NCBI RefSeq assembly: GCF_010501065.1
Contig: NZ_QVMM01000003.1
Coordinates: forward strand, 156,635 to 220,634
DNA: 64,000 bases
Direction of reading: 5' to 3'
Source: Dysgonomonas sp. 216
GTDB lineage: Bacteria > Bacteroidota > Bacteroidia > Bacteroidales > Dysgonomonadaceae
The position numbers were made by a program, and so were the translations under genes. Shown piece by piece: positions 55,088 to 63,853 of this stretch (its first letter is position 1; each line of letters starts with the position of its first letter). Below the pieces are notes generated by a model. That model was not told where the DNA came from. It was given only the letters and a program-made list of their open reading frames with translations, and searched no databases.

Positions 55088-56797
55088 ATGAACAAACATT
55101 TAAGGATTTTTATTTTATTATTAAGCATCAATTCGATAGTAACACTTAATGGATGCAACACAAGCTCAAACACAAAACAACAACAGGAAATAAGCGATTT
55201 CCCTTTTCCCGAATTAAATACTGATATAGCCGAAAAGCTAGAAGGAGATACTTCGGTTTTAAGTTGGCTATACAAACAAAACGGATATTCGCCAATATGG
55301 ATATCTAAAGACATAGACCTGCAAAAGATTAGAGATGTATTATCTATTTTCGACGAAAGTTATATGCATGGACTTTCTCCCGAATTATTTAATAAAACTA
55401 CTATCTCGCAAATAGTAGATTCTATAAACAACAACTTTTACATTTGGGACGATTATCTTGATACAGCCTTAAGACTGGAACTATTATTATCCGAGTCGGC
55501 GCTTAAATATTCAACAATACTACAATTCGGATATTTAGCCCCTCAGAATTTATATCCCGAAGAATATCATATCGAAATAAGGAAGCCCGATTCAGCTTTC
55601 TACACAAATGCATTTAAGCAACTTGCTAATAACCAGATAGAACTTTTAACTTCGTCGCAACCTCAGTGCGAAGTTTATAAAAGTATGCAAAAGTCATTAC
55701 TAAAATGGAGTTCTCTGCAAGACTCAACTTTCGCCACAATTGCCAATAAAGGCAAAAACAACGTTTATAAGCTTAAAGAAAAAAGCAATGTAGTAGCTAC
55801 AATCGGTCACAGGTTATCCCTTTCGGGCGAATATATAAAACCCGATACAATGCCTGACATAATTGATGAACAGCTAATAGAAGCGGTAAACGCATTCCGA
55901 AAGCTTAATTCTTATCCCGAGAGCGAAGAGATAGATAAATTAGTTATTGATGCCATGAACAGGCCTCTCAGCCATTACTGTAACAAGCTTATTGCCAATA
56001 TGGAACGATACAGGTGGAAAAGGGTAAAAGGCAAATCGGCAAAAAATATTGAAGTTAACGTAGCCGGAGCCTATTTAGTTGCCTCGGACAAAGATGCATC
56101 GCCTCTGCAAATGAAGGTATGCGTAGGACAGCCGTCAACCCCTACCCCATTAATAGAAAACGAAGTAGGTTACTTAAATATAAATCCCCTTTGGAATGTA
56201 CCGAAAAGTATTGCACAAAAAGAAATATGTGTAATAATGAAACGGGACTCCACATATCTGGCTCGCAAAAATATGCGTTTATACAAAGGTGGCGAAGAAG
56301 TAGATCCATCAACCATTGATTGGAAAACCGTAAATTGCAGCCAATTTTATTATGAAATAAGGCAAGATGCAGGAGATTTTAACTCGCTGGGGCGAATAAA
56401 ATTTATGTTTCCAAACCGTTTTGCCGTATACTTGCACGACACCCCTTCGAAGCTAACATTTAAACGAAAAAACAGAGCCGTGAGCCATGGTTGTGTAAGA
56501 GTAGAAAAGCCGCTCGATTTGGCTTATTATTGCACTTCTACAGCTTCGGATGAAGTTTATCAGGACAGGATACGATATTCAATAGACCGTTCTCCTGTAT
56601 CGAAGCAAGGAAAAGAGCTATTGAAAAATGGAAAATTACAAAAGCTTCCGGATATTATCAACTTGAAGAGTAAAATTCCCGTATCGATAGACTATTACAC
56701 AGTATACATGTTGCCAAACGATTCTACTTTATACTTTGCCGACGATGTATACGGATATGATGATATTATATTAAAGAATATGGACAACAAGAACTAA
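55088..56797 (+). CDS. L,D-transpeptidase (YcbB/LdtD type) lipoprotein
   Basis: This 569-residue protein has a lipoprotein signal (SIVTLNGC, Cys20) and a long N-terminal domain with a peptidoglycan-binding-like region (VNAFRKLNSYPESEEIDK). The YkuD catalytic domain begins near residue 320 (IEVNVAGAYLVASD), and its active site is YLHDTPSKLTF...SHGCVRVEKP, with the catalytic Cys at about 468. It forms 3-3 cross-links in peptidoglycan or attaches lipoproteins, giving beta-lactam-tolerant cross-linking. Length and layout match the large YcbB class. Confidence 0.9.
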   Translation: MNKHLRIFILLLSINSIVTLNGCNTSSNTKQQQEISDFPFPELNTDIAEKLEGDTSVLSWLYKQNGYSPIWISKDIDLQKIRDVLSIFDESYMHGLSPELFNKTTISQIVDSINNNFYIWDDYLDTALRLELLLSESALKYSTILQFGYLAPQNLYPEEYHIEIRKPDSAFYTNAFKQLANNQIELLTSSQPQCEVYKSMQKSLLKWSSLQDSTFATIANKGKNNVYKLKEKSNVVATIGHRLSLSGEYIKPDTMPDIIDEQLIEAVNAFRKLNSYPESEEIDKLVIDAMNRPLSHYCNKLIANMERYRWKRVKGKSAKNIEVNVAGAYLVASDKDASPLQMKVCVGQPSTPTPLIENEVGYLNINPLWNVPKSIAQKEICVIMKRDSTYLARKNMRLYKGGEEVDPSTIDWKTVNCSQFYYEIRQDAGDFNSLGRIKFMFPNRFAVYLHDTPSKLTFKRKNRAVSHGCVRVEKPLDLAYYCTSTASDEVYQDRIRYSIDRSPVSKQGKELLKNGKLQKLPDIINLKSKIPVSIDYYTVYMLPNDSTLYFADDVYGYDDIILKNMDNKN

Positions 56798-56802
56798 GCA
56801 AT

Positions 56803-56836
56803 CAAGCCCTCTTTATAAATTTATAAAAGAGGCTTG
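56803..56836. terminator. Bidirectional hairpin between ldt and the GT2 gene
   Basis: CAAGCCctCTTTTATAAATT-type hairpin: CAAGCC (56803-56808) pairs with GGCTTG (56831-56836), and the inner CTCTTTATAAA with TTTATAAAAGAG, between convergent genes. Confidence 0.7.
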
Positions 56837-56843
56837 CATTTGT

Positions 56844-57584
56844 TTAATATTTAGGAGCTTTTTTAAACCCTCCGAACATTTTGCGTATTCTTAAACCAAT
56901 AACACCAAAAAAGGCTTCGCCAAATATCCCTGAGCTCATTTTCGATGTTCCTAATATCCTGTTCACAAAAACAATGGATACTTCTTTAATGTTAAAGCCC
57001 AGCACATAAGCTGTGTATTTCATTTCAATCTGGAACGCATATCCTTTAAAATGAATACTATCCAAGTCGATAGTTTCGAGCACTCGACGTTTATAACAAA
57101 CAAACCCGGCTGTAGTATCGTGCACCTTCATTCCTGTTATAAGCTTTACATACTTTGATGCAAAATACGACATCAGCACGCGTCCCATTGGCCAGTTCAC
57201 AACATTTACCCCTGTCGAATATCTCGAACCAACTGCCACATCCGCTTCGGTTAGGCAGGCATCATAAAGCCTTACCAAATCTTTAGGATTGTGAGAGAAA
57301 TCGGCATCCATTTCAAATATATAATCGTAGTCGTGTGTTATAGCCCATCTAAACCCAAGTATATAAGCTGTTCCCAGCCCTAATTTACCTGCGCGTTCTA
57401 ACAAATGCAACTTTTCGGGAAACTCTTTTTGCAAAGACTTTACAACATCGGCAGTACCATCGGGAGAGCCATCGTCTATTACCAGAATATGAAATTCTTT
57501 AGGTAAATCAAATACAGCCCTAATGATGTTTTCGATATTTTCTATCTCGTTGTATGTAGGAATTATAACTATCGAATCGGACAT
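56844..57584 (-). CDS. Polyprenol monophosphomannose synthase-like GT2
   Basis: The start at 57584 (MSDSIVIIPTYNEIEN) is preferred over a frame 48 bases longer because the GT2 fold begins there. This 246-residue protein has LVIDDGSPDGTADVV, FEMDADFSHNP (DxD metal site) and VAVGSRYSTGVNVVNWP, with FKGYAFQIEMKY and a basic C-terminus without membrane helices. It matches dolichol/polyprenol-phosphate mannosyltransferase-type enzymes, which make lipid-linked sugar donors. It converges on the L,D-transpeptidase gene. Confidence 0.92.
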   Translation of the reverse strand: MSDSIVIIPTYNEIENIENIIRAVFDLPKEFHILVIDDGSPDGTADVVKSLQKEFPEKLHLLERAGKLGLGTAYILGFRWAITHDYDYIFEMDADFSHNPKDLVRLYDACLTEADVAVGSRYSTGVNVVNWPMGRVLMSYFASKYVKLITGMKVHDTTAGFVCYKRRVLETIDLDSIHFKGYAFQIEMKYTAYVLGFNIKEVSIVFVNRILGTSKMSSGIFGEAFFGVIGLRIRKMFGGFKKAPKY

Positions 57585-57660
57585 TATTACTATTTTTCTC
57601 AAAAATAGCGATTTTAAATGTCCGATTAGCAAATATCCATCAAATTTTAAGAATATTTTA

Positions 57661-58314
57661 TTAGTATCCCGCAGTAAATCTCATATGAGAGAAACGATTA
57701 TGCTCCAGTTCATCAACTATAGCCACAGCCAAATCCTCGACCGACAGCCTCGAATGCCCCTTTTTATCGAATACTGGTTCATCGTTTGCAACACGGTATA
57801 CACCTGTTCTTCCGGTTTTTACTGCAGCATTCATTTCAATTGCAGGCGAAAAATACGTCCAGTCTAAAGTTTTATTTTTTCGTATATCGTTCAAGTAGTC
57901 GCGGGCGGCAGTTGCTCCGGCTTTAAACTGTTCAGGAAAATCGTCTCCATCAACTATTTGTTGTCCTCCAATGTACAACGAACCGGCACCCCCTATAACA
58001 ATAAGTCTTTTTACCCTTGCATTTTCGGCAGCTTTTTCGATAGAATGCGCACCCTTCATATAATCGTTATACAAATCGGGGTTTGACCACCCTGCGTTGA
58101 ATGCACTTATAACAACATCGTTATCTTTCATCACAGCCGATAAAGCCTGAGTATTGTTTACATCTACGCTAACAGTTTTAACATTAGCCGACTGATTTTT
58201 TATTTGTTCCGAATTTCGTGCTATAGCTATAACTTCGTAATTTCTCGAAACTAGTTCGTTTAAAATATGTGAACCAACAAAACCTGTAGCCCCAATTAAT
58301 ACAATCTTTTTCAT
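57661..58314 (-). CDS. NAD(P)H-binding SDR-like protein
   Basis: This 217-residue protein has an atypical short-chain dehydrogenase fold: IVLIGATGFVGSHILNELVSRNYEVIAIARN (Rossmann NAD(P) motif TGxxGxxxx), DNDVVISAFNAGWSNP, RLIVIGGAGSLYI and DWTYFSPAIEM. It matches the small YwnB/NmrA-like group. The substrate is unknown. It sits between the GT2 and dGTPase-like genes on the same strand. Confidence 0.9.
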   Translation of the reverse strand: MKKIVLIGATGFVGSHILNELVSRNYEVIAIARNSEQIKNQSANVKTVSVDVNNTQALSAVMKDNDVVISAFNAGWSNPDLYNDYMKGAHSIEKAAENARVKRLIVIGGAGSLYIGGQQIVDGDDFPEQFKAGATAARDYLNDIRKNKTLDWTYFSPAIEMNAAVKTGRTGVYRVANDEPVFDKKGHSRLSVEDLAVAIVDELEHNRFSHMRFTAGY

Positions 58315-58392
58315 ATTAGTTTTTCTTTATAGATAAAAAAGCATTTATTATTAGAACTGATTATCGGGCATTTTGTTCAATAATTGTGTTTT

Positions 58393-59724
58393 TCACACAG
58401 CAGGCAAACTCATACCTGTTATTTTTCGGTACAAATCGAGTGCATACACATCCGTCATTCCCGAAATATAATCGAGCACGGCAAGTATTCGTGTATACAG
58501 TTTTTTATCGTTAACCTCGTACTGTTCGGGTACCCTGTTCAATAGTAATTTCGAATACGATTCATCGGGCTTCTGTACAGCATTAATAAGTATATCCAAC
58601 AAAAACGATATTATCCGATGTCCTGCCAATTCGATATCCAATACATCTTTCGATCGATATATATTATCAATCGAGAACTTTTTACATGCCTTATAAGCTT
58701 CGCATGGTATAGACGATATTTTATCAATTAACGAATCCTCAAATTTGCCTGATAATATTTCGTCTTCGTTATCAACAAACACCCTGATGCACTCATTAAT
58801 CAGTACACCTATAACGCTGGACCGAAGGTATGCTATCTGCTCGTTCACGTCGTCAACAATTTCCATTGTCTTCCTTATCTTCAATTGTCTTTCTTCGGGG
58901 AAAAATCCGAGTAAGAGCTCCTTTATTTTTTCGGTCGAAATAATACGTAACTTATGGGCATCCTCTAAATCCATTACCTGATAACAAATATCGTCGGCGG
59001 CTTCTACTAAAAAAACCAAGGGATGACGAGCATATTTTAGGGGAGATTCATGTAGTTTCAGCAGTCCTAACTCGTCGGCAATTATTCGGAAACTATCTTC
59101 TTCGGACTGAAAAAAGCCAAATTTATTTTTCTTGGTCGATGCCAATGACGAATAAGGATACTTAGCTATCGACGCCAAAGTTGAATAAGTAAGAACGAAT
59201 CCTCCTTTGCGTCTGCCCGCAAATTGATGCATCAACAGACGGATGGAATTGGCATTACCTTCGAAATTAGTAAAGTCTTCCCAACGCCCGTTCTCGTCTT
59301 TTATCGATTTTTCCAGAACAGCACCTTTACCTTCGGAAAAATAAGTAGATATAGCTTTTTCTCCCGAATGCCCGAAAGGCGGATTACCCAAATCGTGAGC
59401 AAGGCATGCAGCAGCAACAATAGAGCCCATTTCGTCAAAATCGGCATCCATTCCTACATGTTTTTCTTTTAACATGCGTCCGGCTCCCATACCCAACGAC
59501 CGACCCACGCACGACACTTCGATGCTATGTGTTAACCTGTTGTGCACAAACACACTTCCGGGTAAAGGAAAAACCTGTGTTTTATTTTGCAGCCGACGAA
59601 AAGGCGACGAAAATATTAAACGATCATAGTCGCGCTGATATTCTGTCCTATCCTTATTCCTTTCGTTGCTCATTCCCTCCAGCCCGAAACGTTTCGAAGT
59701 CAAGAGAGTTTTCCAATCCATCAT
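58393..59724 (-). CDS. dgt: Deoxyguanosinetriphosphate triphosphohydrolase-like protein
   Basis: The start is set at 59724 (MMDWKTLLTSKRFG); the frame is open for 21 more codons, but that stretch is not dGTPase-like and overlaps the CAAAAGTA box (59747-59754) that fits its promoter. This 443-residue HD-domain enzyme has DYDRLIFSSPFRRLQNKTQVFPL, HNRLTHSIEVSCVGRSLG and ACLAHDLGNPPFGHSGE (HD metal site), then VFLVEAADDICYQVMDLEDA. It splits dNTPs to deoxynucleoside and triphosphate, controlling dNTP pools and sometimes limiting phage. Confidence 0.93.
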   Translation of the reverse strand: MMDWKTLLTSKRFGLEGMSNERNKDRTEYQRDYDRLIFSSPFRRLQNKTQVFPLPGSVFVHNRLTHSIEVSCVGRSLGMGAGRMLKEKHVGMDADFDEMGSIVAAACLAHDLGNPPFGHSGEKAISTYFSEGKGAVLEKSIKDENGRWEDFTNFEGNANSIRLLMHQFAGRRKGGFVLTYSTLASIAKYPYSSLASTKKNKFGFFQSEEDSFRIIADELGLLKLHESPLKYARHPLVFLVEAADDICYQVMDLEDAHKLRIISTEKIKELLLGFFPEERQLKIRKTMEIVDDVNEQIAYLRSSVIGVLINECIRVFVDNEDEILSGKFEDSLIDKISSIPCEAYKACKKFSIDNIYRSKDVLDIELAGHRIISFLLDILINAVQKPDESYSKLLLNRVPEQYEVNDKKLYTRILAVLDYISGMTDVYALDLYRKITGMSLPAV

Positions 59725-59829
59725 ATTCTTGTTATTTGTTCTTTTACAAAAGTAACAAATTAAGCCAATTGAATAAAAAAAGTGCATACGATAAACGTAT
59801 ACACTCTCTCATATATAAATTATATCGGT

Positions 59830-60453
59830 TTACTTTTCTACTAAAGTTACTTCTCCTTTACCATCGGCAGTAAACTCTATATCGTAATATTCGGTCTCTG
59901 TTACCATTTTACCGTTTTTCAACTTCGTATCGCTTCCTGCACGGCTTTGGATCGAAAACTCGTGTAGTGCTTTTTCGGGATCTGCATTCGATATAAGTTC
60001 ATACGTACCTAAACCCGAAAAAGGATAATCTTCGGCAACAACCATCTGTGCTGCTTTATTTACATTGTCTGCTATTTTCGAGAAATCAAGATCCGATAGT
60101 TTTACGGCATTCTCTGGTTTGTGTTTTTTATCGAACGACGAAATAAAACGGGTCTGATCCTGTACATTATCCATTGTTGTATAAATAAGTAATCGTTTTA
60201 GTTCGCTGCTACCCGGTTCGTAATAATTTACAGTAACAATTTGCATATTAGTCGAAAAAGAATGAGAGTCTCCGGTTGTAAAAGTGATTTTTGAGACAAG
60301 TACATCGGCCGGTAAGTTTTCGTCGATCTTCGCTTTCATATTATTTATCGACTCTTGTTTTGTAAAATCGTACCCTGTAATACTTTCGCACGAGCTAAAT
60401 AAAATAGTTGCTACCACAACTACAAATGATAAAATTCCAGTTAATTTTCTCAT
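59830..60453 (-). CDS. Lipoprotein of unknown function
   Basis: This 207-residue protein has a lipoprotein signal (VVVATILFSSC, Cys22). The mature part mixes helices and strands (ENLPADVLVSKITFTTGD, QIVTVNYYEPGSSELKRLLIY, ETEYYDIEFTADGKGEVTLVEK). The family was not recognised. It is single, on the same strand as the dGTPase gene but separated from it by about 100 bases. Confidence 0.72.
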   Translation of the reverse strand: MRKLTGILSFVVVVATILFSSCESITGYDFTKQESINNMKAKIDENLPADVLVSKITFTTGDSHSFSTNMQIVTVNYYEPGSSELKRLLIYTTMDNVQDQTRFISSFDKKHKPENAVKLSDLDFSKIADNVNKAAQMVVAEDYPFSGLGTYELISNADPEKALHEFSIQSRAGSDTKLKNGKMVTETEYYDIEFTADGKGEVTLVEK

Positions 60454-60612
60454 GATTCAAAATTGTGTTAATTTGGTTTATAAAACGCAAATATATGTAT
60501 AATTTTCATCAACAAAAAGTTAATGCTAAAATAATGCCGAATAAACCGGATAAGAGCTCTAGTAAAGATGTACAGATTGTTTCGAGTATTTATCCTTACC
60601 TCTGTTAGATGG

Positions 60613-60647
60613 AAAAAGAGAATACCCAAACAGGATATTCTCTTTTT
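60613..60647 (-). terminator. Intrinsic terminator after the TlpA-like pair
   Basis: AAAAAGAGAATA (60613-60624) pairs perfectly with TATTCTCTTTTT (60636-60647). Read on the minus strand it lies 20 bases past the stop of the second TlpA-like gene and ends in T residues. Confidence 0.8.
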
Positions 60648-60666
60648 CTTTATATGTTAAAGACTA

Positions 60667-61776
60667 TTATTTCAATAATTCGTCAAGAGCCGACAAAAGT
60701 TTTTGTCCGCGAAGATCTTTCTCTACTATTTTACCATCTTTATCTAATAATATAGTATGAGGAATGCTTCTTACGCCATATACTTTCGACAAGTCGCTAT
60801 TCCAAGCTTTCAGGTCCGACATTTGTGGCCAAGTGATACTAAGATCTTTAATTGAAGTTTTCCAAGCATCGCCATCCTGATCGAGAGAAATACCTACTAT
60901 TTCAAAACCTTTAGCTTTATATTTTTTGTAAGCCTCAATAACTACAGGCATTTCTTTTATACATGGTCCACACCATGATGCCCAAAAGTCGATAAGAACA
61001 ACTTTTCCTTTACCTGCATAGTCTGAAAGTGCAATCTCTTTACCATCAGGAGTCAAACCTTTTACATCGATAAACTGTTTTCCGATAGCCGAATTTTCGA
61101 GTATAGTAAGATGCTCTTCTAATTGTTTAACCCGTTCGTCGGCTTTAAGCTCGGGACTGGCAAGCGACAACAGTTCTTTTTGTTGTTTTTCGTCGAACGC
61201 ATTTGCCGACATCTTGAAGAAAAATTCTCCGATCGGGCTATTCATATTTACTTTGGTATATTCGAATAATATCCCGCTAATTTCTTTTGAAAATCCTTCA
61301 AACTCATCCATTAGTTTTTCTTCGGCTTCAGCCGTTAATTCACCTTTCTCCGACAAATCACGATGTTTTTGCCCAATAGCTCTAAGCTTCACATTTATTT
61401 CGTCTCTAGCATTAGCAAAACGTTGGAAAGCATCGTTATTTGTTGTTCCTTCTACCATTGTAAGAGAATCGATCAACATTTTTATTGTTCCGGGTTCTAA
61501 AACAAATAAGGCTGGAGCACCACCTTCAACCGATACAAAGCGCATTTGAGGTGCATCTCCGGCAATACCTTTAAACGTAAATTTACCATTTTCCACTTTG
61601 GCTGTATCAATATTATTGAATCCGCTACCATCTTCCTTTAGTTCCTGAAGGTAAACAGCCTTACCATTAGCCTCTTCTGTCTTAACTGTGCCGTCAAGAG
61701 TGTAGGCATTTTTATCCGCACACGAGCTAACAAGTATAGCAATAGCAGAAAGAAATAATCCGATTTTTTTCATCAT
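60667..61776 (-). CDS. TlpA-like thiol:disulfide protein with DUF4369 domain
   Basis: This 369-residue protein has a lipoprotein signal (AIAILVSSC, Cys19). Residues about 25-130 form a DUF4369-like domain (YTLDGTVKTEEANGKAVYLQELKEDG), followed by a helical linker and a C-terminal thioredoxin fold with the redox motif WASWCGPCIKEMP at about residue 265, and GVRSIPHTILLDKDG. Such proteins reduce or oxidise envelope disulfides in Bacteroidota. It follows a paralogue in the same direction, 29 bases away. Confidence 0.9.
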   Translation of the reverse strand: MMKKIGLFLSAIAILVSSCADKNAYTLDGTVKTEEANGKAVYLQELKEDGSGFNNIDTAKVENGKFTFKGIAGDAPQMRFVSVEGGAPALFVLEPGTIKMLIDSLTMVEGTTNNDAFQRFANARDEINVKLRAIGQKHRDLSEKGELTAEAEEKLMDEFEGFSKEISGILFEYTKVNMNSPIGEFFFKMSANAFDEKQQKELLSLASPELKADERVKQLEEHLTILENSAIGKQFIDVKGLTPDGKEIALSDYAGKGKVVLIDFWASWCGPCIKEMPVVIEAYKKYKAKGFEIVGISLDQDGDAWKTSIKDLSITWPQMSDLKAWNSDLSKVYGVRSIPHTILLDKDGKIVEKDLRGQKLLSALDELLK

Positions 61777-61805
61777 TTAATAATTAAATTTGTTTATTTA
61801 TATAG

Positions 61806-62882
61806 TTACTCTAAAATTTCGTCTAATTTATCTAACAATCTTTTGCCAACTAAGTTCTTGGCTATTATTTTTCCTTTTTCATCTAAAAGAAATACCGAAG
61901 GAATACTTGTTACTCCATACAATTGTGCAGCCTCGCTTTTCCAGCCTTTCAAGTCGGATATCTGAGGCCATACCATTCCGTATTGTCCGATCATATTTAA
62001 CCACGAAGTTTTATTTTCGTCAAGCGAAATTCCTATAATCTCAAAACCTTTGTCTTTATATTTTTCGTATGCCGCAACAAGATTAGGCATTTCTTTGCGA
62101 CACGGACCACACCACGAAGCCCAAAAATCGACAAGTATGAGTTTCTTTTTCCCGATATATGCCGATATAGATAACTCTTTACCTTCGGGGTTAAGCATTT
62201 TTACATCAATATAATCTTCTCCAATGCCGGGTCCCGAACCTCCTAACAGCTTTTTCATCTGCAGCCCCATCTGGCTATTCTTGAATTTGTCATTCGTTTC
62301 CGACAACAAATCTAAAATAACCGACGGGTCCATAGAATTCCATACCCCCGACAATATCATTTCTCCCAATTGGTTTTTTATATTCGATTTTATAAACTTA
62401 TAGTCATTTTCTTGCAGCTTATTAATCAAATTTGCAGCTTGGGGAGATGAAGGAGATGCAATATTCATACTCTTCAAGCTATCGACTATAGCTCTTTGGG
62501 CCGATATGTAAGCCTGATATTCGTTATTTTTTGTTGTTCCGCTTACTAAAGGAATATTCTCTTCTAAATTTAAGAATATATCTCCGGCTTCTAACACAAC
62601 CATCGATACAGGATAAATATTCTTTGTTGAATCGGAGAAAGATATTAAACCCACCTTTATTTCGTTGTCTGCTATCGTTTCCAAGGCAAATTTATTGTTT
62701 TCGACAACACAACTGTCAACCGGTAACAAGCCCGACTGTCCCGAATATTTACCTAAATAAACAGTTTTTCCGTTATTTATTCCTTCGGGAAAGGTTCCTT
62801 TAATTATTATCTTATTATTTGCATATATTGTAAAGGTTGTCGCAACCAAAAACAAGAACGATAATACAATTTTCATATTCAA
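61806..62882 (-). CDS. TlpA-like thiol:disulfide protein with DUF4369 domain (paralogue)
   Basis: This 358-residue protein has an N-terminal export signal (residues 1-21, TFTIYAN) but no lipobox, unlike its downstream paralogue, so it is probably periplasmic and soluble. DUF4369-like residues (IIIKGTFPEGINNGKTVYLGKYSG) are followed by a helical linker and the thioredoxin motif WASWCGPCRKEMP at about residue 257, with VTSIPSVFLLDEKG. Tandem duplicates with different anchoring suggest divided roles. Confidence 0.9.
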   Translation of the reverse strand: MNMKIVLSFLFLVATTFTIYANNKIIIKGTFPEGINNGKTVYLGKYSGQSGLLPVDSCVVENNKFALETIADNEIKVGLISFSDSTKNIYPVSMVVLEAGDIFLNLEENIPLVSGTTKNNEYQAYISAQRAIVDSLKSMNIASPSSPQAANLINKLQENDYKFIKSNIKNQLGEMILSGVWNSMDPSVILDLLSETNDKFKNSQMGLQMKKLLGGSGPGIGEDYIDVKMLNPEGKELSISAYIGKKKLILVDFWASWCGPCRKEMPNLVAAYEKYKDKGFEIIGISLDENKTSWLNMIGQYGMVWPQISDLKGWKSEAAQLYGVTSIPSVFLLDEKGKIIAKNLVGKRLLDKLDEILE

Positions 62883-63028
62883 ATTACAAAGCTTTATTTT
62901 TCTTTGATTATTTCAAACTTGTTACTTTCACAAACAAGCGCATTTTACAAAAATACCTTTTTTATTTAGAAGATATGTTTTTTATCTAAGTAAAAAAACT
63001 TCATAATTTTGTTTATACCTATTAAGCA

Positions 63029-63106
63029 ACTCTACCAATATAGAATTTCTCCTTCATTTAAATGCATCCAAGTGTATATTTATTATAAAACCTGACAGTT
63101 CTGACG
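63029..63106 (-). repeat. 78-bp paired-motif repeat, copy F (reverse)
   Basis: On the minus strand: CGTCAGA and TGTCAGG (complement of 63100-63106 and 63091-63097), then GTTTT, and the distal dyad ATTCTA-TATTGG-TAGAGT (complement of 63029-63046), with one mismatch. It is the most degenerate of the six copies and lies 147 bases before the upstream TlpA-like gene. Confidence 0.65.
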
Positions 63107-63360
63107 GTTTTAGCCTCTTTATTGTTTCCAACAGAAGTGGCATCTTCTCTATTCCTCTAAAGCAATGAATATTCTGACAAAAGCCTCCTGTTTTACGATG
63201 ACGAATTGTAAATTATTGAAGTTAAAGTTCTCTGCATGGTTGTTTTGACCGTTTCCATTATAAGCAGATACAGAGGGGCTTAACCGCCATAAGCCAAACA
63301 TTCTTCAATGCAAGGCCAGAAAAGGAATATTCTTTAAATTATTCTTATTTACTGTTATTA

Positions 63361-63840
63361 CTGCGCGTGATCGAAGATCACTTGCATTCCTTTTGCCCTA
63401 TGCCGCAAAAGGAATCAAAAAGGCATTTTGCGGCTATACCTTCTTGGGGACAGCATTGCAGCCGTAAAGGCTAAATTAAAAATAACTCGCAGCTAAAGCT
63501 GCTCAAACAGCTTTTAATTTTTAACGCCTTTGCCGCCTGCATGCCTTGTCCGTCGAAGCTAAGGCCGCTCTCAGACAATGCATCGCAAAAAGGACCGACC
63601 TCGCCGTATGTGCGGGGTACCCGCTTAGCGAAGTGAACGCCCGGAACAAAAAGCTGTTTGAGCATAGCCTGACTTAAAAGTCAGCACAATCTTTTGTGCG
63701 AGTTATTTTTTGTTCAGTGAACAAGCTAAATGGCGGGTCGCACAGCAGGCGCAGTCTTGATTTTTTGGTTCGTTTTGCATCAAGGCAAAATGAACGAAGG
63801 CAAGCATCGGTAAGATGCGCGGCAGTTAAAAGAACGTTTT
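63361..63840. ncRNA. Structured non-coding element bounded by similar hairpins
   Basis: This GC-richer block between genes has extensive pairing. Long-range arms: AAAAATAACTCGCA (63478-63491) with TGCGAGTTATTTTT (63697-63710), and TGCTCAAACAGCTTTT (63500-63515) with AAAAGCTGTTTGAGCA (63649-63664), both perfect. Local hairpins: GTGATC-GAA-GATCAC (63367-63381), GCGGG-GTA-CCCGC (63612-63624), CTGACTT/AAGTCAG (63669-63684). Similar hairpins of the form TTCnTTTTGC...GCAAAAnGAA lie near each end (63386-63415 and 63769-63794). A 64-codon minus-strand frame inside is taken to be chance. It may be a structured RNA or a miniature mobile element. Confidence 0.55.
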
Positions 63841-63853
63841 TTAAGCAATAAAA

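Noticed and set aside
63471..63665. A 64-codon minus-strand open frame
   Set aside because: It lies within the long-range stems of the structured element, has no signal or domain, and its residues follow from the hairpin arms.
63029..63840. Treating repeat copy F and the structured element as one mobile unit
   Set aside because: The repeat's own boundaries match the other five copies, which have no such structured element beside them.
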